Shown here piece by piece: positions 53,018-62,455 of a DNA stretch of 64,000 nucleotides. The translations under genes were made by a program, and so were the position numbers. The DNA comes from Sinimarinibacterium arenosum (GTDB lineage: Bacteria > Pseudomonadota > Gammaproteobacteria > Nevskiales > Nevskiaceae): positions 185,103 to 249,102 of the forward strand of contig NZ_SUKF01000010.1 in NCBI RefSeq assembly GCF_005047655.1, in the 5' to 3' direction. The notes under the pieces were generated by a model that was not told where the DNA came from, made no database searches, and saw nothing but the letters and a program-made list of their open reading frames with translations. How positions within the stretch are numbered: position 1 is the stretch's first letter; each line of letters begins with the position of its first letter.

Positions 53018-53857
53018 TCAAGTCACTGCGCCACCCTTCTCGAATAACCCATAACCCGAGGCGCCCTTGATACCACGAGATCCGGGGCGACATGCGAGCA
53101 AATGCCGGGTGTACGCATGCTGCGGGTGACTCATGATCTCGGAAACACTTCCCCACTCGATGACATGGCCGCCATTGAGCACGAGTACGGCTTCGCACAA
53201 TTCGGCAACGACGCCCAGATCATGGGAGATCAACAGCAAGGCCAGTCCGAAGTCTCGGCGCAGTTGCGCCAGCAGATCCAGCATCTGTGCCTGCACCGTC
53301 ACATCCAGCGCTGTGGTCGGCTCGTCGGCGATCAGCAGGCTCGGCTGACAGCTCAGTGCCATTGCAACCATTACCCGCTGACACAATCCTCCGGACAGTT
53401 CGTGAGGATACTGACGCAGGCGCCGCGCCACATCACTCACCTGGACACAATCCAGCAAGCGGCGACATTCGACCAGTGCGTCACTTCGCGTCATCCCACG
53501 GTGCAGCTGCAGCATCTCGGCCATCTGCACGTCGACGCGCAGATATGGATTCAGACAAGAGGACGGATTCTGAAACACCATGCCGATACGCACACCGCGA
53601 ACATGATTCAGCACGGAATCCGGAGCGCTGATCAACTCGACCCCCTCAAAGCGCACGCTGCCCTGCACTTCAGCGTCGTCAGCACTGAGCCCGACGATGG
53701 CGCGCGCCGTCTGTGACTTGCCAGAGCCTGATTCGCCGACAATGCCAAGCGCAGAACCTGCCGCCAGATCAAAGCTGACGCCGTCAACCGACGGCCCTCG
53801 GCTTCCGCGAAAGCGAATGGTGAGATCTTCAACGCTCAGCAGCATCACCGATGTCAT
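53018..53857 (-). CDS. Peptide ABC transporter ATP-binding protein (OppD-like, short)
   Basis: The 279-residue ATPase has Walker [15 protein letters not shown], the Q-loop [11 protein letters not shown], signature [15 protein letters not shown], Walker [13 protein letters not shown] and switch histidine SHDLG, typical of OppD/DppD. It ends about 20 residues after [13 protein letters not shown], so the usual C-terminal oligopeptide domain with iron-sulphur cysteines is missing or much reduced. The start ATG at 53857 overlaps the oppC stop (TAATG). The next gene on the strand is a DUF1302 protein, so no oppF partner follows. Confidence 0.88.
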   Translation of the reverse strand: MTSVMLLSVEDLTIRFRGSRGPSVDGVSFDLAAGSALGIVGESGSGKSQTARAIVGLSADDAEVQGSVRFEGVELISAPDSVLNHVRGVRIGMVFQNPSSCLNPYLRVDVQMAEMLQLHRGMTRSDALVECRRLLDCVQVSDVARRLRQYPHELSGGLCQRVMVAMALSCQPSLLIADEPTTALDVTVQAQMLDLLAQLRRDFGLALLLISHDLGVVAELCEAVLVLNGGHVIEWGSVSEIMSHPQHAYTRHLLACRPGSRGIKGASGYGLFEKGGAVT

Positions 53858-54699
53858 TACACGCTCCGCCGTTCCAGAGCCTGCCGCAGGCCTTCGCCAA
53901 CAGCGTTCAGACACAGCAGCGTCAGTGTCAGGAACCCGGCCGGAAACACCAATGACCACGGCGTCGATTCCATCTCGCGCGCACCATCATTGACCAGTGC
54001 GCCCCAGCTGGTCGCGGGCGCTTGCACACCCAATCCAAGAAAGCTGAGAAAGGACTCGATCAGCACCACCTGAGGAATCGTCAGACTGGCGTAGACGACC
54101 GCAACGCCGAGCAGATTCGGCACGATGTGCCGACGCACAATCTGTGCGTCCGGCGCGCCGGAAAGACGTGCGGCAATGACGAACTCCCGCTGCTTCAGCG
54201 CCAAGGTCTGTCCGCGGACGATGCGCGCCATATCGAGCCAGTTGACTGCACCGATGGCGACGAACATCAAGACCAGATGGCGCCCGAACAAGGCCATCAG
54301 CAGGATCACCAGAAACATGAACGGCAGCGCATAGAGGACATCGACAGCGCGCATCATCAGCTGATCAGTCCGCCCGCCGTAATAGCCTGCGGCGGCGCCG
54401 TAAGCCACCCCGATACCGGCAGCCACCAGGGTCGACAACACGCCGACGAGCAGCGATATGCGTCCGCCTTCCAGGGTCCGTACAAACAGATCGCGCCCTA
54501 GGCTGTCGGTGCCAAACCAATGCGCACCTTTCAGTGTTGGCGGACTGGACCAGTCCCCCTCGAAATCGATGAAGTCGACCGCGTACGGACTGAACAGCGG
54601 TCCGAATAGAACTGCCAGCACAATCAAACCCAGAAGGCACAACGCCAGCGGCGCCGATCGCCGCTGCGTGAACGATTGCCACACCGGCACCCGCGTCAT
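53857..54699 (-). CDS. Peptide ABC transporter permease (OppC-like)
   Basis: The 280-residue permease has the OppC layout: a first TM helix near 17-37, a periplasmic segment with HWFGTDSLGRDLFVR, then five more TM helices in the BPD_transp_1 domain, with the EAA-loop near 165-185 that meets the ATPase. It overlaps oppB by 4 bases and oppD by 1-3. Together with OppB it forms the channel for peptides (or other solutes in this broad family, such as nickel). Confidence 0.9.
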   Translation of the reverse strand: MTRVPVWQSFTQRRSAPLALCLLGLIVLAVLFGPLFSPYAVDFIDFEGDWSSPPTLKGAHWFGTDSLGRDLFVRTLEGGRISLLVGVLSTLVAAGIGVAYGAAAGYYGGRTDQLMMRAVDVLYALPFMFLVILLMALFGRHLVLMFVAIGAVNWLDMARIVRGQTLALKQREFVIAARLSGAPDAQIVRRHIVPNLLGVAVVYASLTIPQVVLIESFLSFLGLGVQAPATSWGALVNDGAREMESTPWSLVFPAGFLTLTLLCLNAVGEGLRQALERRSV

Positions 54700-55616
54700 G
54701 CGGCACGCACCCGTGGATCAAGCACGCCATACAGCACGTCAACCACAAAGTTGAACACCACGATCAAAGCGCCGTAGACCAGCACCACACCGAGCACCAG
54801 GGTGTAATCCCGATTCAATGCCGCCTGCACGAAGTACCGGCCAAGCCCGGGGATCGAGAAAATCTGCTCGATCACCACCGATCCGGTGATCAGCGCTGCC
54901 GCAGCGGGCCCAAGGTAGGACAACACCGGGATCAAGGCGGGTCGCAGTGCATGGCGCAGCAACACCCACCGTCCGGGCAGCCCTTTTGCGCGCGCTGCGA
55001 GAATATATGGAGCCTGCAACACGTCGACCATCGCGGTGCGGGTCAATCGCGCCACATACGCGAGTTGAGGCAGCGCCAGCGCGATCACCGGCAGCAACAC
55101 GTCGCGCCACTGCCCTTCATTCCAGCCCCCTGCCGGCAGCCAGCCCAACGTGACCGCGAAGGCCAGAATCATGAGTGGCGCAATGACAAAGGCCGGGATA
55201 CATACCCCGAGTGCGCTCAAGGTCATCAGTATGTGGTCAATCAGGTGATTGCGACGCTGCGCGGCAACGACGCCGATCAAGACACCAAGAATCAGAGCCA
55301 GCCCCAAAGCCAGCCCTCCCACTAGGGCGGACACCGGCAAGCCGGTTGCGATCAATTCGGTTACGCGATAACCCTCGTACTGAAATGAAGGGCCGAGATC
55401 GCCCCGACTCAGATCGACCAGATAGCGTGCATATTGCCGAATCAAGGATTCGTCGAGGTGGTATTGCGATGCGATTGCCGCTTCTATTTCCGGCGCCAGA
55501 CTGCGCTCGCCGTCGAAGGGCCCTCCTGGAGCAGCACGCATCATGAAAAACGCCAGGGTCACCAGCACGAACAGAGTTGGCATCGCAATCAGCAGTCGGC
55601 TCAGAGCACGCATCAT
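54696..55616 (-). CDS. Peptide ABC transporter permease (OppB-like)
   Basis: The 306-residue permease equals E. coli OppB in length. The N-terminal TM helix (LLIAMPTLFVLVTLAFFMMRAAPGGPF, described by its position at residues 5-31) and the five-helix C-terminal half with the EAA-loop ARAKGLPGRWVLLRHALRPAL are standard. I chose ATG at 55616 with GGAG 10 bases upstream, not the 55712 start that would overlap oppA. It starts 31 bases after the oppA stop. Confidence 0.9.
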   Translation of the reverse strand: MMRALSRLLIAMPTLFVLVTLAFFMMRAAPGGPFDGERSLAPEIEAAIASQYHLDESLIRQYARYLVDLSRGDLGPSFQYEGYRVTELIATGLPVSALVGGLALGLALILGVLIGVVAAQRRNHLIDHILMTLSALGVCIPAFVIAPLMILAFAVTLGWLPAGGWNEGQWRDVLLPVIALALPQLAYVARLTRTAMVDVLQAPYILAARAKGLPGRWVLLRHALRPALIPVLSYLGPAAAALITGSVVIEQIFSIPGLGRYFVQAALNRDYTLVLGVVLVYGALIVVFNFVVDVLYGVLDPRVRAA

Positions 55617-55647
55617 CGGCGCAGATCTCCGGGCAGGAAGTCGGGCA

Positions 55648-57252
55648 TCACGACCCGGGCTCCGTCGGCGCATGCGCCTCGAGACGCAGATCCCGGGTGT
55701 AGTGGTAGTCAAGCACGTTGTCGCGCCAACCGATCACTCTCGATTGAACCAGATGCTTGGAGACGTAGAAGTAAATCGGAATGACGGGGACTTCGTCAAA
55801 AATCAGGCGCTCGGCTGCCTGCAGCATCGGCGTGCGCAGCACTGGCTGCTCGCGCGCCGCATCGATACGGGCGTCATAGGCTGGACTGCTCCAGCCGGTG
55901 TCATTCTGCCCGTGACTGCTGTAGAGAATGTCGGTAAAGCTCGAAGGATCGTTGTAGTCCGCAATCCAAACTGAGCGGAACACCTGCGTCAGCCGGCGTT
56001 GCTTGCGATGATTGATGAAGACCTTGAACTCCTCATTGACCAGTCGAGTGGTCACACCGAGCGTCTGCTTCCACATCGCCGCAATCACCGTCGCGACGCG
56101 CTGATGGCTTTCATGCGTGTTGAAGCGGATTTCCAGCTCCAACGGATGCCGTGGACCATAGCCGGACTCGGCAAACAGACGCCTCGCCTCTGCCAGTTGT
56201 TGCTCGCGAGACAATTGCGCCCACACCGGTTGCTGCGGCGGATAACCGGTGACGCCTGGCGGCACCCAACCGTACGCAGGCAGTGCCAGCCCATTCAGAA
56301 CCTTGTCGACGATCAGCTTGCGATCGATCGCCATCGACAGTGCCTGGCGCAGCTTGGGATTACCGGAAAACGGGGCGCGCGTCAGATTCAACCCGTAGTA
56401 GTAGACCCCCAGATAAGGCGCCACATGCAACTCGGCAGCTCGCTCGCGACGAATCTGTGCAATCTGCACCGGCGGCACTTCATAGGTAACGTCGAGCTCC
56501 CCAGCGCGGTAACGCTTGTATTCGGAGTTGATGTCCTCCGTCGGATAGTAAGTCACCGCATCAATGCCAACGTCCTTGGCATCCCAGTAGTACGGATTCC
56601 GCCGCAGACTCACGTGTGACTGCATCACCCACGCATCCAGCGCATACGCGCCGTTTCCAATCAGGCGCCCGGCCCGAGCGAAATCCGCCCCATAGCGCTG
56701 AAGGCTTGGACGGTGTATCGGATATGTCGCCGCCTGGGTCAGAACACCCAGCAACTGGGGGGCCGGCGCATCGAGTTGAATTTCCAGCTCCAGCGGCGAC
56801 AGCGCACGGACACCCAGCGCTTCTGGCTGAAGCTCACCACGAATGATCGCCGCCGCACCACGAATCGGGGTCAACATCTGAGCAAAACTGGAGCCGGTTG
56901 CAGGCAGCAGCGTACGGCGCATGCCCGCGACAAAATCGTCAGCAGTCACAGCATCGCCGTTGGACCAGCGTGCATCGGCGCGGAGGTGAAAGCGATAGAT
57001 CAGTCCATCGCCACTGACCTCCCAGCCCTCCGCGGCACCCGGGATCAGCTCACCATCCGCGCCCACCCTGATCAGAGCCTCATACAGATCACGCAGAATG
57101 TTGAACGCGCTGACCGACCGAGCGCGCTGCGGATCCAGCGTTTCGACTTCCGGGCCGTTGCCAACGCGCAGTGACTGCGCTGCAGCGCCTGGGCATACGC
57201 CAAGTGCAAACAGCACCGCAAATGAGTAGATCCGGAAATAACGGGCGCGCAT
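55648..57252 (-). CDS. Peptide ABC transporter substrate-binding protein (OppA-like)
   Basis: The 534-residue protein has a signal peptide (about 1-25, ending PGAAAQ) and the SBP_bac_5 fold of OppA/DppA. GPEVETLDPQRARS is the mature start; NGAYALDAW, LTRAPFSGNPKLRQALSMAID and the YSSHGQNDTGW segment match the OppA subfamily. It heads the oppA-oppB-oppC-oppD operon. It likely captures oligopeptides in the periplasm for the OppBCD complex. Confidence 0.92.
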   Translation of the reverse strand: MRARYFRIYSFAVLFALGVCPGAAAQSLRVGNGPEVETLDPQRARSVSAFNILRDLYEALIRVGADGELIPGAAEGWEVSGDGLIYRFHLRADARWSNGDAVTADDFVAGMRRTLLPATGSSFAQMLTPIRGAAAIIRGELQPEALGVRALSPLELEIQLDAPAPQLLGVLTQAATYPIHRPSLQRYGADFARAGRLIGNGAYALDAWVMQSHVSLRRNPYYWDAKDVGIDAVTYYPTEDINSEYKRYRAGELDVTYEVPPVQIAQIRRERAAELHVAPYLGVYYYGLNLTRAPFSGNPKLRQALSMAIDRKLIVDKVLNGLALPAYGWVPPGVTGYPPQQPVWAQLSREQQLAEARRLFAESGYGPRHPLELEIRFNTHESHQRVATVIAAMWKQTLGVTTRLVNEEFKVFINHRKQRRLTQVFRSVWIADYNDPSSFTDILYSSHGQNDTGWSSPAYDARIDAAREQPVLRTPMLQAAERLIFDEVPVIPIYFYVSKHLVQSRVIGWRDNVLDYHYTRDLRLEAHAPTEPGS

Positions 57253-57262
57253 TCGCGCAAGG

Positions 57263-58138
57263 CTAACGGCGGCTGCGCCGCGATGCCACTGTCACCAGTA
57301 TCACACTACCCAGCACAATCGCCGTCCCCAACATCTGCGTCGGATGCAGGGCTTCACCCAGCACCAGCCATCCGAGCACAACTGCGACCGCCGGATTGAC
57401 GTAGGCATAGGTACCCAGCTGAGCCGGTGTCACCTCATGCACCAGCCAGTAGTAAGCTCCGTAGGCCACACAGGAACCAAGCACAGCAAGATAGATCAGC
57501 GCGCCAAGCGCCGATGGCGTTGGATGCCAGCGAGCAAGGTCTCCATTGAGCAGGCCCAGCGTGGTCATCACCACGCCAGTCACCAACATCTGCAGCGCCG
57601 CCGTCATCAACGGAGTCGATGTCGTGGGATAACGACGCGAAACCACCGAGCCGCCGGCCCACAGCACCGGCGACAAGAGCAGGGCCGCATAAGCTGACAA
57701 AGGCGCCTGATGCAGCTTCACACCCACCCCTACCAGAACCGCCACACCGGCGAATCCGATCAGCAGCCCGGCAATAGTCAGTTTGGGCAGTCGCTCTCCA
57801 CGTGCACCCCAGGTCCCAAACCAGGCCATCCACAAGGCCGAGGTTGCGACGATCAACGCAGCCTGGTTGGAGTCGACCCATTGTTCACTCCAGGTCACCA
57901 GGCCATTCGCACCGACGAGCATCAGCAGCGCGGTCGCAACGATGATGAGCCAATCCCGCCTGCTGCGCGGGAGCTGCGCCCCGCGGAACCACGCATAGGC
58001 CAGCATGATTGGCGCTGCGATCAGGAAGCGGGCACCCGCAAACAGAATGGCCGGCGCGTCGCTCACTCCGATGCGAATCGCCAGATAAGTCGAGCCCCAA
58101 ACCAGATAGACGGTAGCGAACGCCAAGGCGATCCGCAC
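57263..58138 (-). CDS. EamA/DMT family transporter
   Basis: The 291-residue protein has ten predicted TM helices arranged as two EamA repeats (about 5-135 and 150-285), with VYLVWGSTYLAIRIGV at the start as in YedA-like members of the drug/metabolite transporter family. The start at 58138 is a GTG; no ATG is available upstream in frame. It lies 10 bases upstream of oppA on the same strand and 62 bases after the TPR gene, so co-transcription with either is possible. Substrate unknown. Confidence 0.9.
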   Translation of the reverse strand: MRIALAFATVYLVWGSTYLAIRIGVSDAPAILFAGARFLIAAPIMLAYAWFRGAQLPRSRRDWLIIVATALLMLVGANGLVTWSEQWVDSNQAALIVATSALWMAWFGTWGARGERLPKLTIAGLLIGFAGVAVLVGVGVKLHQAPLSAYAALLLSPVLWAGGSVVSRRYPTTSTPLMTAALQMLVTGVVMTTLGLLNGDLARWHPTPSALGALIYLAVLGSCVAYGAYYWLVHEVTPAQLGTYAYVNPAVAVVLGWLVLGEALHPTQMLGTAIVLGSVILVTVASRRSRR

Positions 58139-58200
58139 CGTGCGGGCGCTACCGATCAGTTGAGAGAAACGTTCTATGGCAACGCCCGGCGCGTCGGGCT

Positions 58201-59520
58201 TCAGTTGCTCGCAGCCGGCTCAGCGGCCTCATCACCCTCAGTCGTCGCCTCGGCTGCGGCGCTGGCCTTCTGCGCTTCCATCTCCTCAAGCTGGGCGATG
58301 TGGTTCAACCACTGCCCCGCAGCGCTGCGGCTCTCGTCATACTGCTGCGCGTTGCGCAACAGATCGACCGCGAGCTTGCTGTTTCCGGACTGAAACGCGG
58401 CGATGCCCTGCAGGTAAGCGGCATCCCCCATCTTCTTGATGCCTTTGGCGCGAGCCTTGCTCAGTGCCGAAAGCGCTTCCTTCCAGCGCTCGTCTTCAAC
58501 GTAGATTTGCCCAAGACGGTAATAGATCTCGCCGCTCTCGGAGAGGCTCGCGGCCTGCAGCAGGACTTTTTCCGCCTGCCCGTATTCGCGCGCCATAGTC
58601 CAGGCATCACCGAGCAGGCTCAGGGTCTTTTCGTCAGCCTTCAGTATCTTGCTGTCCAGCCCGGACTGCAGTACGGCAGCAGCCTTGTACGGGATCTCGA
58701 GCAGCAGATAAATGTTCGCCAGATTGCGAATTTCGCTGTCCTTTTCCAGGAAGCCCTGCCGTTCTGCGAGCGCCAGCACTGCCAACGACTCTTTGTCGCG
58801 CTTGATCTCGAACAGGATGCTGGCAAGCTGCTTCCAGTAGTCCTGCTTGTCTGGAACCAGAGACACCAGCTTCAACAGCACCTCCGCGCACTGCGGGTAC
58901 TGTTTCAGTTCGTAGTGCAGTGCAAGTTTCAGCTGCAGCCACGACTCCTTTGGCGTTTTGCTCTTGGCGATGGCCTTGTCGACCTGCGGTAACGCATCGC
59001 CGAAGCGCTTGCGGTCCGCGTAGGCACTGGCCAGCAGAATGTGTGCATCCGCCGGCGGGTCTATCGTCGCCTCACTGAAGTACTGCTCCATCCGCTGGAT
59101 CGCCTTGTCCGTCTGGCCATCCTGAAAATACAGCTGCGCGACGTTGTACAGCATCTGCTCGTAGGGCTGCTGCGGCAATGCATCCAGTTTCAGCGCTTCC
59201 TCGAACGAAGCGATTGCGCCCTTGTAGTTGTTCTGCCCGATATAGATGAACGCGATCGTCTGCATTACGACCGCTTTCTCGTAATCGCCACGGATACGAT
59301 CCTTCAGCGCCGTCGCCTTTTCCAGCGCCTCGGCATTCTTGTTCTTGCCAATGAGATCGTGAATGCGCTCGAGCTGCCGATAGGTGGTCTCCGACAGCGT
59401 CCCGGCAGCTTTGCGTTCTTTCTTCGGTGAGTCCTGCGCGAACGTCGAGGCCATCGGCGCACACCAGACCGCCACACCGATTAGCAGTGCTGCCCAGGTC
59501 GACCTGTTCAGTCCCATCAT
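58201..59520 (-). CDS. TPR-repeat periplasmic protein of a TonB operon
   Basis: The 439-residue protein has a signal peptide (about 1-28) and then multiple tetratricopeptide repeats (for example YIGQNNYKGAIASFEEALKLD, described at residues 72-92, and further helix pairs to about 390), ending in an Ala/Glu-rich tail. TPR proteins of this type close TonB2-like operons and probably scaffold the complex in the periplasm. It begins 3 bases after tonB. Confidence 0.88.
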   Translation of the reverse strand: MMGLNRSTWAALLIGVAVWCAPMASTFAQDSPKKERKAAGTLSETTYRQLERIHDLIGKNKNAEALEKATALKDRIRGDYEKAVVMQTIAFIYIGQNNYKGAIASFEEALKLDALPQQPYEQMLYNVAQLYFQDGQTDKAIQRMEQYFSEATIDPPADAHILLASAYADRKRFGDALPQVDKAIAKSKTPKESWLQLKLALHYELKQYPQCAEVLLKLVSLVPDKQDYWKQLASILFEIKRDKESLAVLALAERQGFLEKDSEIRNLANIYLLLEIPYKAAAVLQSGLDSKILKADEKTLSLLGDAWTMAREYGQAEKVLLQAASLSESGEIYYRLGQIYVEDERWKEALSALSKARAKGIKKMGDAAYLQGIAAFQSGNSKLAVDLLRNAQQYDESRSAAGQWLNHIAQLEEMEAQKASAAAEATTEGDEAAEPAASN

Positions 59521-59523
59521 CGC

Positions 59524-60147
59524 TTATTCGCTCAGTGTGAATTTGACGGTGTACACGCCGGTGGTTTCCTGCGGCGTTCCGTCCACAACTTTCGGCCGGA
59601 ATCGGCCCTTGTAAGCGGCTGCAACCGCAGCCGACTCAAAGTACCCGCGCGGTTTGGCGCTCTTGACTCGCGCTGACTTGACCGTGCCGTCCGGACCCAC
59701 CGTAATTTCCAGTGTCACTTCGCCCGCAATACCATCCCGCAACGCCTGGCGCGGATACTGCGGCGCGATGCGCACCAGTGGAATCAGCTCGCCGTCGCCC
59801 TGGATGTCATTGGCCGCAAAGTTTCCGAGAAATGGCCCACCCGTAATGCTGGTCGGCAGGTTCATCTTGGGCATGTTGAAGGGCGTCGGACTCATGTCCG
59901 GCTTGCTCTGCGACTGCACCTTCATCTGCGGTGGCGGCGGCTGCTTCGGTGGAGGCGGCTTCTCGGGCTTGCTTCGCGTCTTGGTTTCAAGCTGGGAGTC
60001 GCGCTTCAACCGAATGAAGTCGATCGACGCCGACGCCGAACCTTTGTTGGCGTTGATGTTGCGCCCCATGATGAGCAAGTGCATCAGCCAAAACAGGCCG
60101 ATGGCGACCAGTGCCGCAAGGACGACCGCGAGCGCGGTTCGCTTCAT
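59524..60147 (-). CDS. Energy transducer TonB
   Basis: The 207-residue TonB has an N-terminal TM helix (about 6-26), a proline-rich linker (KPEKPPPPKQPPPPQ near 61-75) and the TonB C-terminal domain (about 118-207; PLVRIAPQYPRQALRDGIAG, EVTLEITVGPDGTVKS, AVAAAYKGRFRPKVVDG). It overlaps exbD by 1 base and precedes the TPR gene by 3. It belongs to the second, TonB2-like system of the window. Confidence 0.92.
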   Translation of the reverse strand: MKRTALAVVLAALVAIGLFWLMHLLIMGRNINANKGSASASIDFIRLKRDSQLETKTRSKPEKPPPPKQPPPPQMKVQSQSKPDMSPTPFNMPKMNLPTSITGGPFLGNFAANDIQGDGELIPLVRIAPQYPRQALRDGIAGEVTLEITVGPDGTVKSARVKSAKPRGYFESAAVAAAYKGRFRPKVVDGTPQETTGVYTVKFTLSE

Positions 60148-60557
60148 CAGCCGCCCCCGTTCTGGTCCGCGGCAATCGAGACGTTCTGCACACCGCCGAG
60201 CCGAACCTGATCCATCACTTCTACCAGAATGCCGGTCTGCGAGGCCTTGTCGGCCAGAATGACCACGGATCCCTCCGGGTTCTCGGCATGGAGACGCTCG
60301 ACGTTTGCACGTACCGCGCGAACGTCGACCACACGCTTGTCGATCCAGATTTCTCCGCTCGGCCGAATCGCAATGAGGATATTGCCGCGTTCCTTGCGTT
60401 CAGCAGACTTCGCGCTCGGCCGGCTGACATCGATGCCGGCCTCCTTGACGAACGACGTGGTGACAATAAAGAAAATCAGCAGGATGAACGACATGTCCAG
60501 CATCGGCGTCAGGTCGATCTGGGCGTCGTCGTCGTTGCCTCGGTGCCTACGGGCCAT
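60147..60557 (-). CDS. ExbD biopolymer transport protein
   Basis: The 136-residue ExbD has a single TM helix (IDLTPMLDMSFILLIFF, with the conserved proton-carrying Asp21) and a periplasmic domain. It starts 18 bases after the small exbB and overlaps tonB. Unlike the 23.7 kb ExbD, its key aspartate is intact. Confidence 0.94.
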   Translation of the reverse strand: MARRHRGNDDDAQIDLTPMLDMSFILLIFFIVTTSFVKEAGIDVSRPSAKSAERKERGNILIAIRPSGEIWIDKRVVDVRAVRANVERLHAENPEGSVVILADKASQTGILVEVMDQVRLGGVQNVSIAADQNGGG

Positions 60558-60575
60558 GATTCGAATCCTTCGTGC

Positions 60576-61100
60576 TTAGTGCGTGATCATGTGGTCGTTC
60601 AGGCGGCTCGTTTCCTGAGCCAGCGTCTTCTCGAACCACAGAATCGGATAGAGACCAGAAATCGAAACCACCATGCCGGCCATCGTGGGGATGGTGGCGG
60701 CCGAAACGCCCGACGCCATCGCGCGCGCATTACCGGTGCCAAGTGTCGCCATCACGTCGAACACCTGGATCATGCCGGTCACGGTGCCAAGCAATCCGAA
60801 CAGTGAGGCTAGAGCGACCAGTGCTTTGATCATGCCCAGCCCACCGCGAATTTCACGCGTTGCCTCGGACAGCAGCTTGCGCTTGACCTGCCGCGCAAAC
60901 CAGGACGAATGATCAGCGCGCGCATCCCACACTGTCTGAATCCGCTGAACCATCAACGGGAGCTCGCGTCGACAGTACAACCAGCGCTCGAGAATCAGCA
61001 CCCACAGGACGAACGCAGCCACCAGCAGCAGACGAACGACGGGGCCGCCGACCTCCAACAGGTCGCGGACGTCGGCGAACAGATCAAGCGGTCCGGCCAT
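60576..61100 (-). CDS. ExbB-like proton channel protein (small)
   Basis: The 174-residue protein is an ExbB/TolQ/MotA family member with three TM helices and the signature LASLFGLLGTVTGMIQVF near residue 100. I chose ATG at 61100 (MAGPLDLFADV); starts at 61115 or 61124 are possible. It overlaps the larger ExbB-like gene by 17 bases. The TonB2-like operon thus has two ExbB paralogues, one with a long periplasmic domain. Confidence 0.9.
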   Translation of the reverse strand: MAGPLDLFADVRDLLEVGGPVVRLLLVAAFVLWVLILERWLYCRRELPLMVQRIQTVWDARADHSSWFARQVKRKLLSEATREIRGGLGMIKALVALASLFGLLGTVTGMIQVFDVMATLGTGNARAMASGVSAATIPTMAGMVVSISGLYPILWFEKTLAQETSRLNDHMITH

Positions 61101-62454
61101 GCTGTTTCTCGGCATGCTCCGCAATGATGCCAGCTGCTTCTTCGTCCAGAATCTGCACGATGTCCTTGCTGCGGCCCGACAGATAGGCGTGGATCAGCAC
61201 CATCGGAATTGCCACGACCAAGCCCAGCACGGTGGTGACCAATGCCTGGGAAATGCCGTCAGCCATGATTTTCGGATCACCAGTGCCGAACAAGGTGATC
61301 TGCTGGAACGTCAGAATCATACCGGTCACGGTACCGAGCAGACCCATCAGCGGGCCAACCGCCGCAATCATCTTGATCGCGGGCAACCAAGATTCCAGTG
61401 CCGGAATCTCACGCAGCACTGCCTCGTCAAGCCGCAGCTGTAAAGTGTCCTTGTCGACGTTCGGATCCTTGTAATAGACCGCCAACACACGGCCCAGAGG
61501 ATTGTTGTCGCTGGCATTGCTGGAGTTCTTGCGCTGCCCCTTGACCTTGGCGCCCACTCCGCTCAGAACCACCAGGCGAACCGCGGCCATTGCCAGACCG
61601 ATCGCACCGATCGCCAGAATCAGATAGCCGACCAGACCACCATACTTGACCTGCTCAGTCAGCTTCGGCGTCTGCACCAGGATCGACAGCAACGTTCCGC
61701 GTGTCGGATCCAGCGTGGCCTTGTGATAGCCCGAGGTTTCTTCCATCAAGTCTTCGTTCGGACCGACATAACGCGAGGCCGGTTGCCGGGAAAGAACTGC
61801 GAACTCCTGCTCACCGGGCAGATAGTTGACGAACCCGTCATCCGTCGACGCAGTAAATCCGCCGAGGCGCACAACCGGGACTGTTTCCTCGACGCCTTCG
61901 GCGTTGATGACCTTGGCATTGAATTTGGCCACACGACCCGATTCAGTCATTTCCCGCTGCATCTCAAACCAGAACTTTTCGAGATCATCGATGGAAGCAA
62001 GCGACTTTGACTGTGACAGCTTCTGAGCGAATGCCTCTCGCTCCGGGAACTGGGCTGAAATCATCGAGTTGTGCGCAACAGAGGCGAAATCGCCCGCGAC
62101 CTGCCGCACGACACCAAACATTTCGCCCAGATTGCCCAGCTTTGCGTCGAGCGCAGCCTGCACCTCAGTCAGCTTCTTCTCATTGGCGTCGAACTGCGAC
62201 GACAGCGCATTCGCTCGTGCATTCTGCTGCGCCAGCGCTGCCTTGGCTTCTGCCAGCAACTGCGAGCGCTTGTCACGCTCTTGCTGGAATTTGTTTACAC
62301 GAACCTGGTTCTGCTGCGCCTCACGCGCACGTGCGGTCCGCGTCTGCTCAAGCAGTTCATCCAGCGATCCGGCAGCGATTGCCGTGAGCGGAAGCCCAAC
62401 CAACAAGGCAATGCCGGCTCCACGCATCAGCTTCGAAAACGTCTTGCGCGACAT
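61084..62454 (-). CDS. Large ExbB-like protein with N-terminal periplasmic coiled coil
   Basis: The 456-residue protein has a signal peptide (about 1-28), a long coiled coil (about 30-120) and a beta-rich periplasmic domain, then three C-terminal TM helices of the MotA/TolQ/ExbB domain (IAAVGPLMGLLGTVTGMILTF near 355-375; VTTVLGLVVAIPMVL). It is the TonB2-type ExbB. The start ATG at 62454 follows the DUF3450 stop by one base; longer forms to 62523 run back over DUF3450. Confidence 0.92.
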   Translation of the reverse strand: MSRKTFSKLMRGAGIALLVGLPLTAIAAGSLDELLEQTRTARAREAQQNQVRVNKFQQERDKRSQLLAEAKAALAQQNARANALSSQFDANEKKLTEVQAALDAKLGNLGEMFGVVRQVAGDFASVAHNSMISAQFPEREAFAQKLSQSKSLASIDDLEKFWFEMQREMTESGRVAKFNAKVINAEGVEETVPVVRLGGFTASTDDGFVNYLPGEQEFAVLSRQPASRYVGPNEDLMEETSGYHKATLDPTRGTLLSILVQTPKLTEQVKYGGLVGYLILAIGAIGLAMAAVRLVVLSGVGAKVKGQRKNSSNASDNNPLGRVLAVYYKDPNVDKDTLQLRLDEAVLREIPALESWLPAIKMIAAVGPLMGLLGTVTGMILTFQQITLFGTGDPKIMADGISQALVTTVLGLVVAIPMVLIHAYLSGRSKDIVQILDEEAAGIIAEHAEKQHGRTA

Positions 62455-62455
62455 G

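Noticed and set aside
51313..53070. Long open reading frame of 585 codons antisense to the large DUF1302 gene
   Set aside because: It is fully antisense to a recognisable protein, has Arg/Ile/Val-skewed composition and no RBS; GC-rich DNA commonly leaves such frames open. The same applies to 3397-4203, 4339-5514, 6494-7237, 8747-10174, 10246-11751, 20996-22048, 32997-34448 and 46100-47335.
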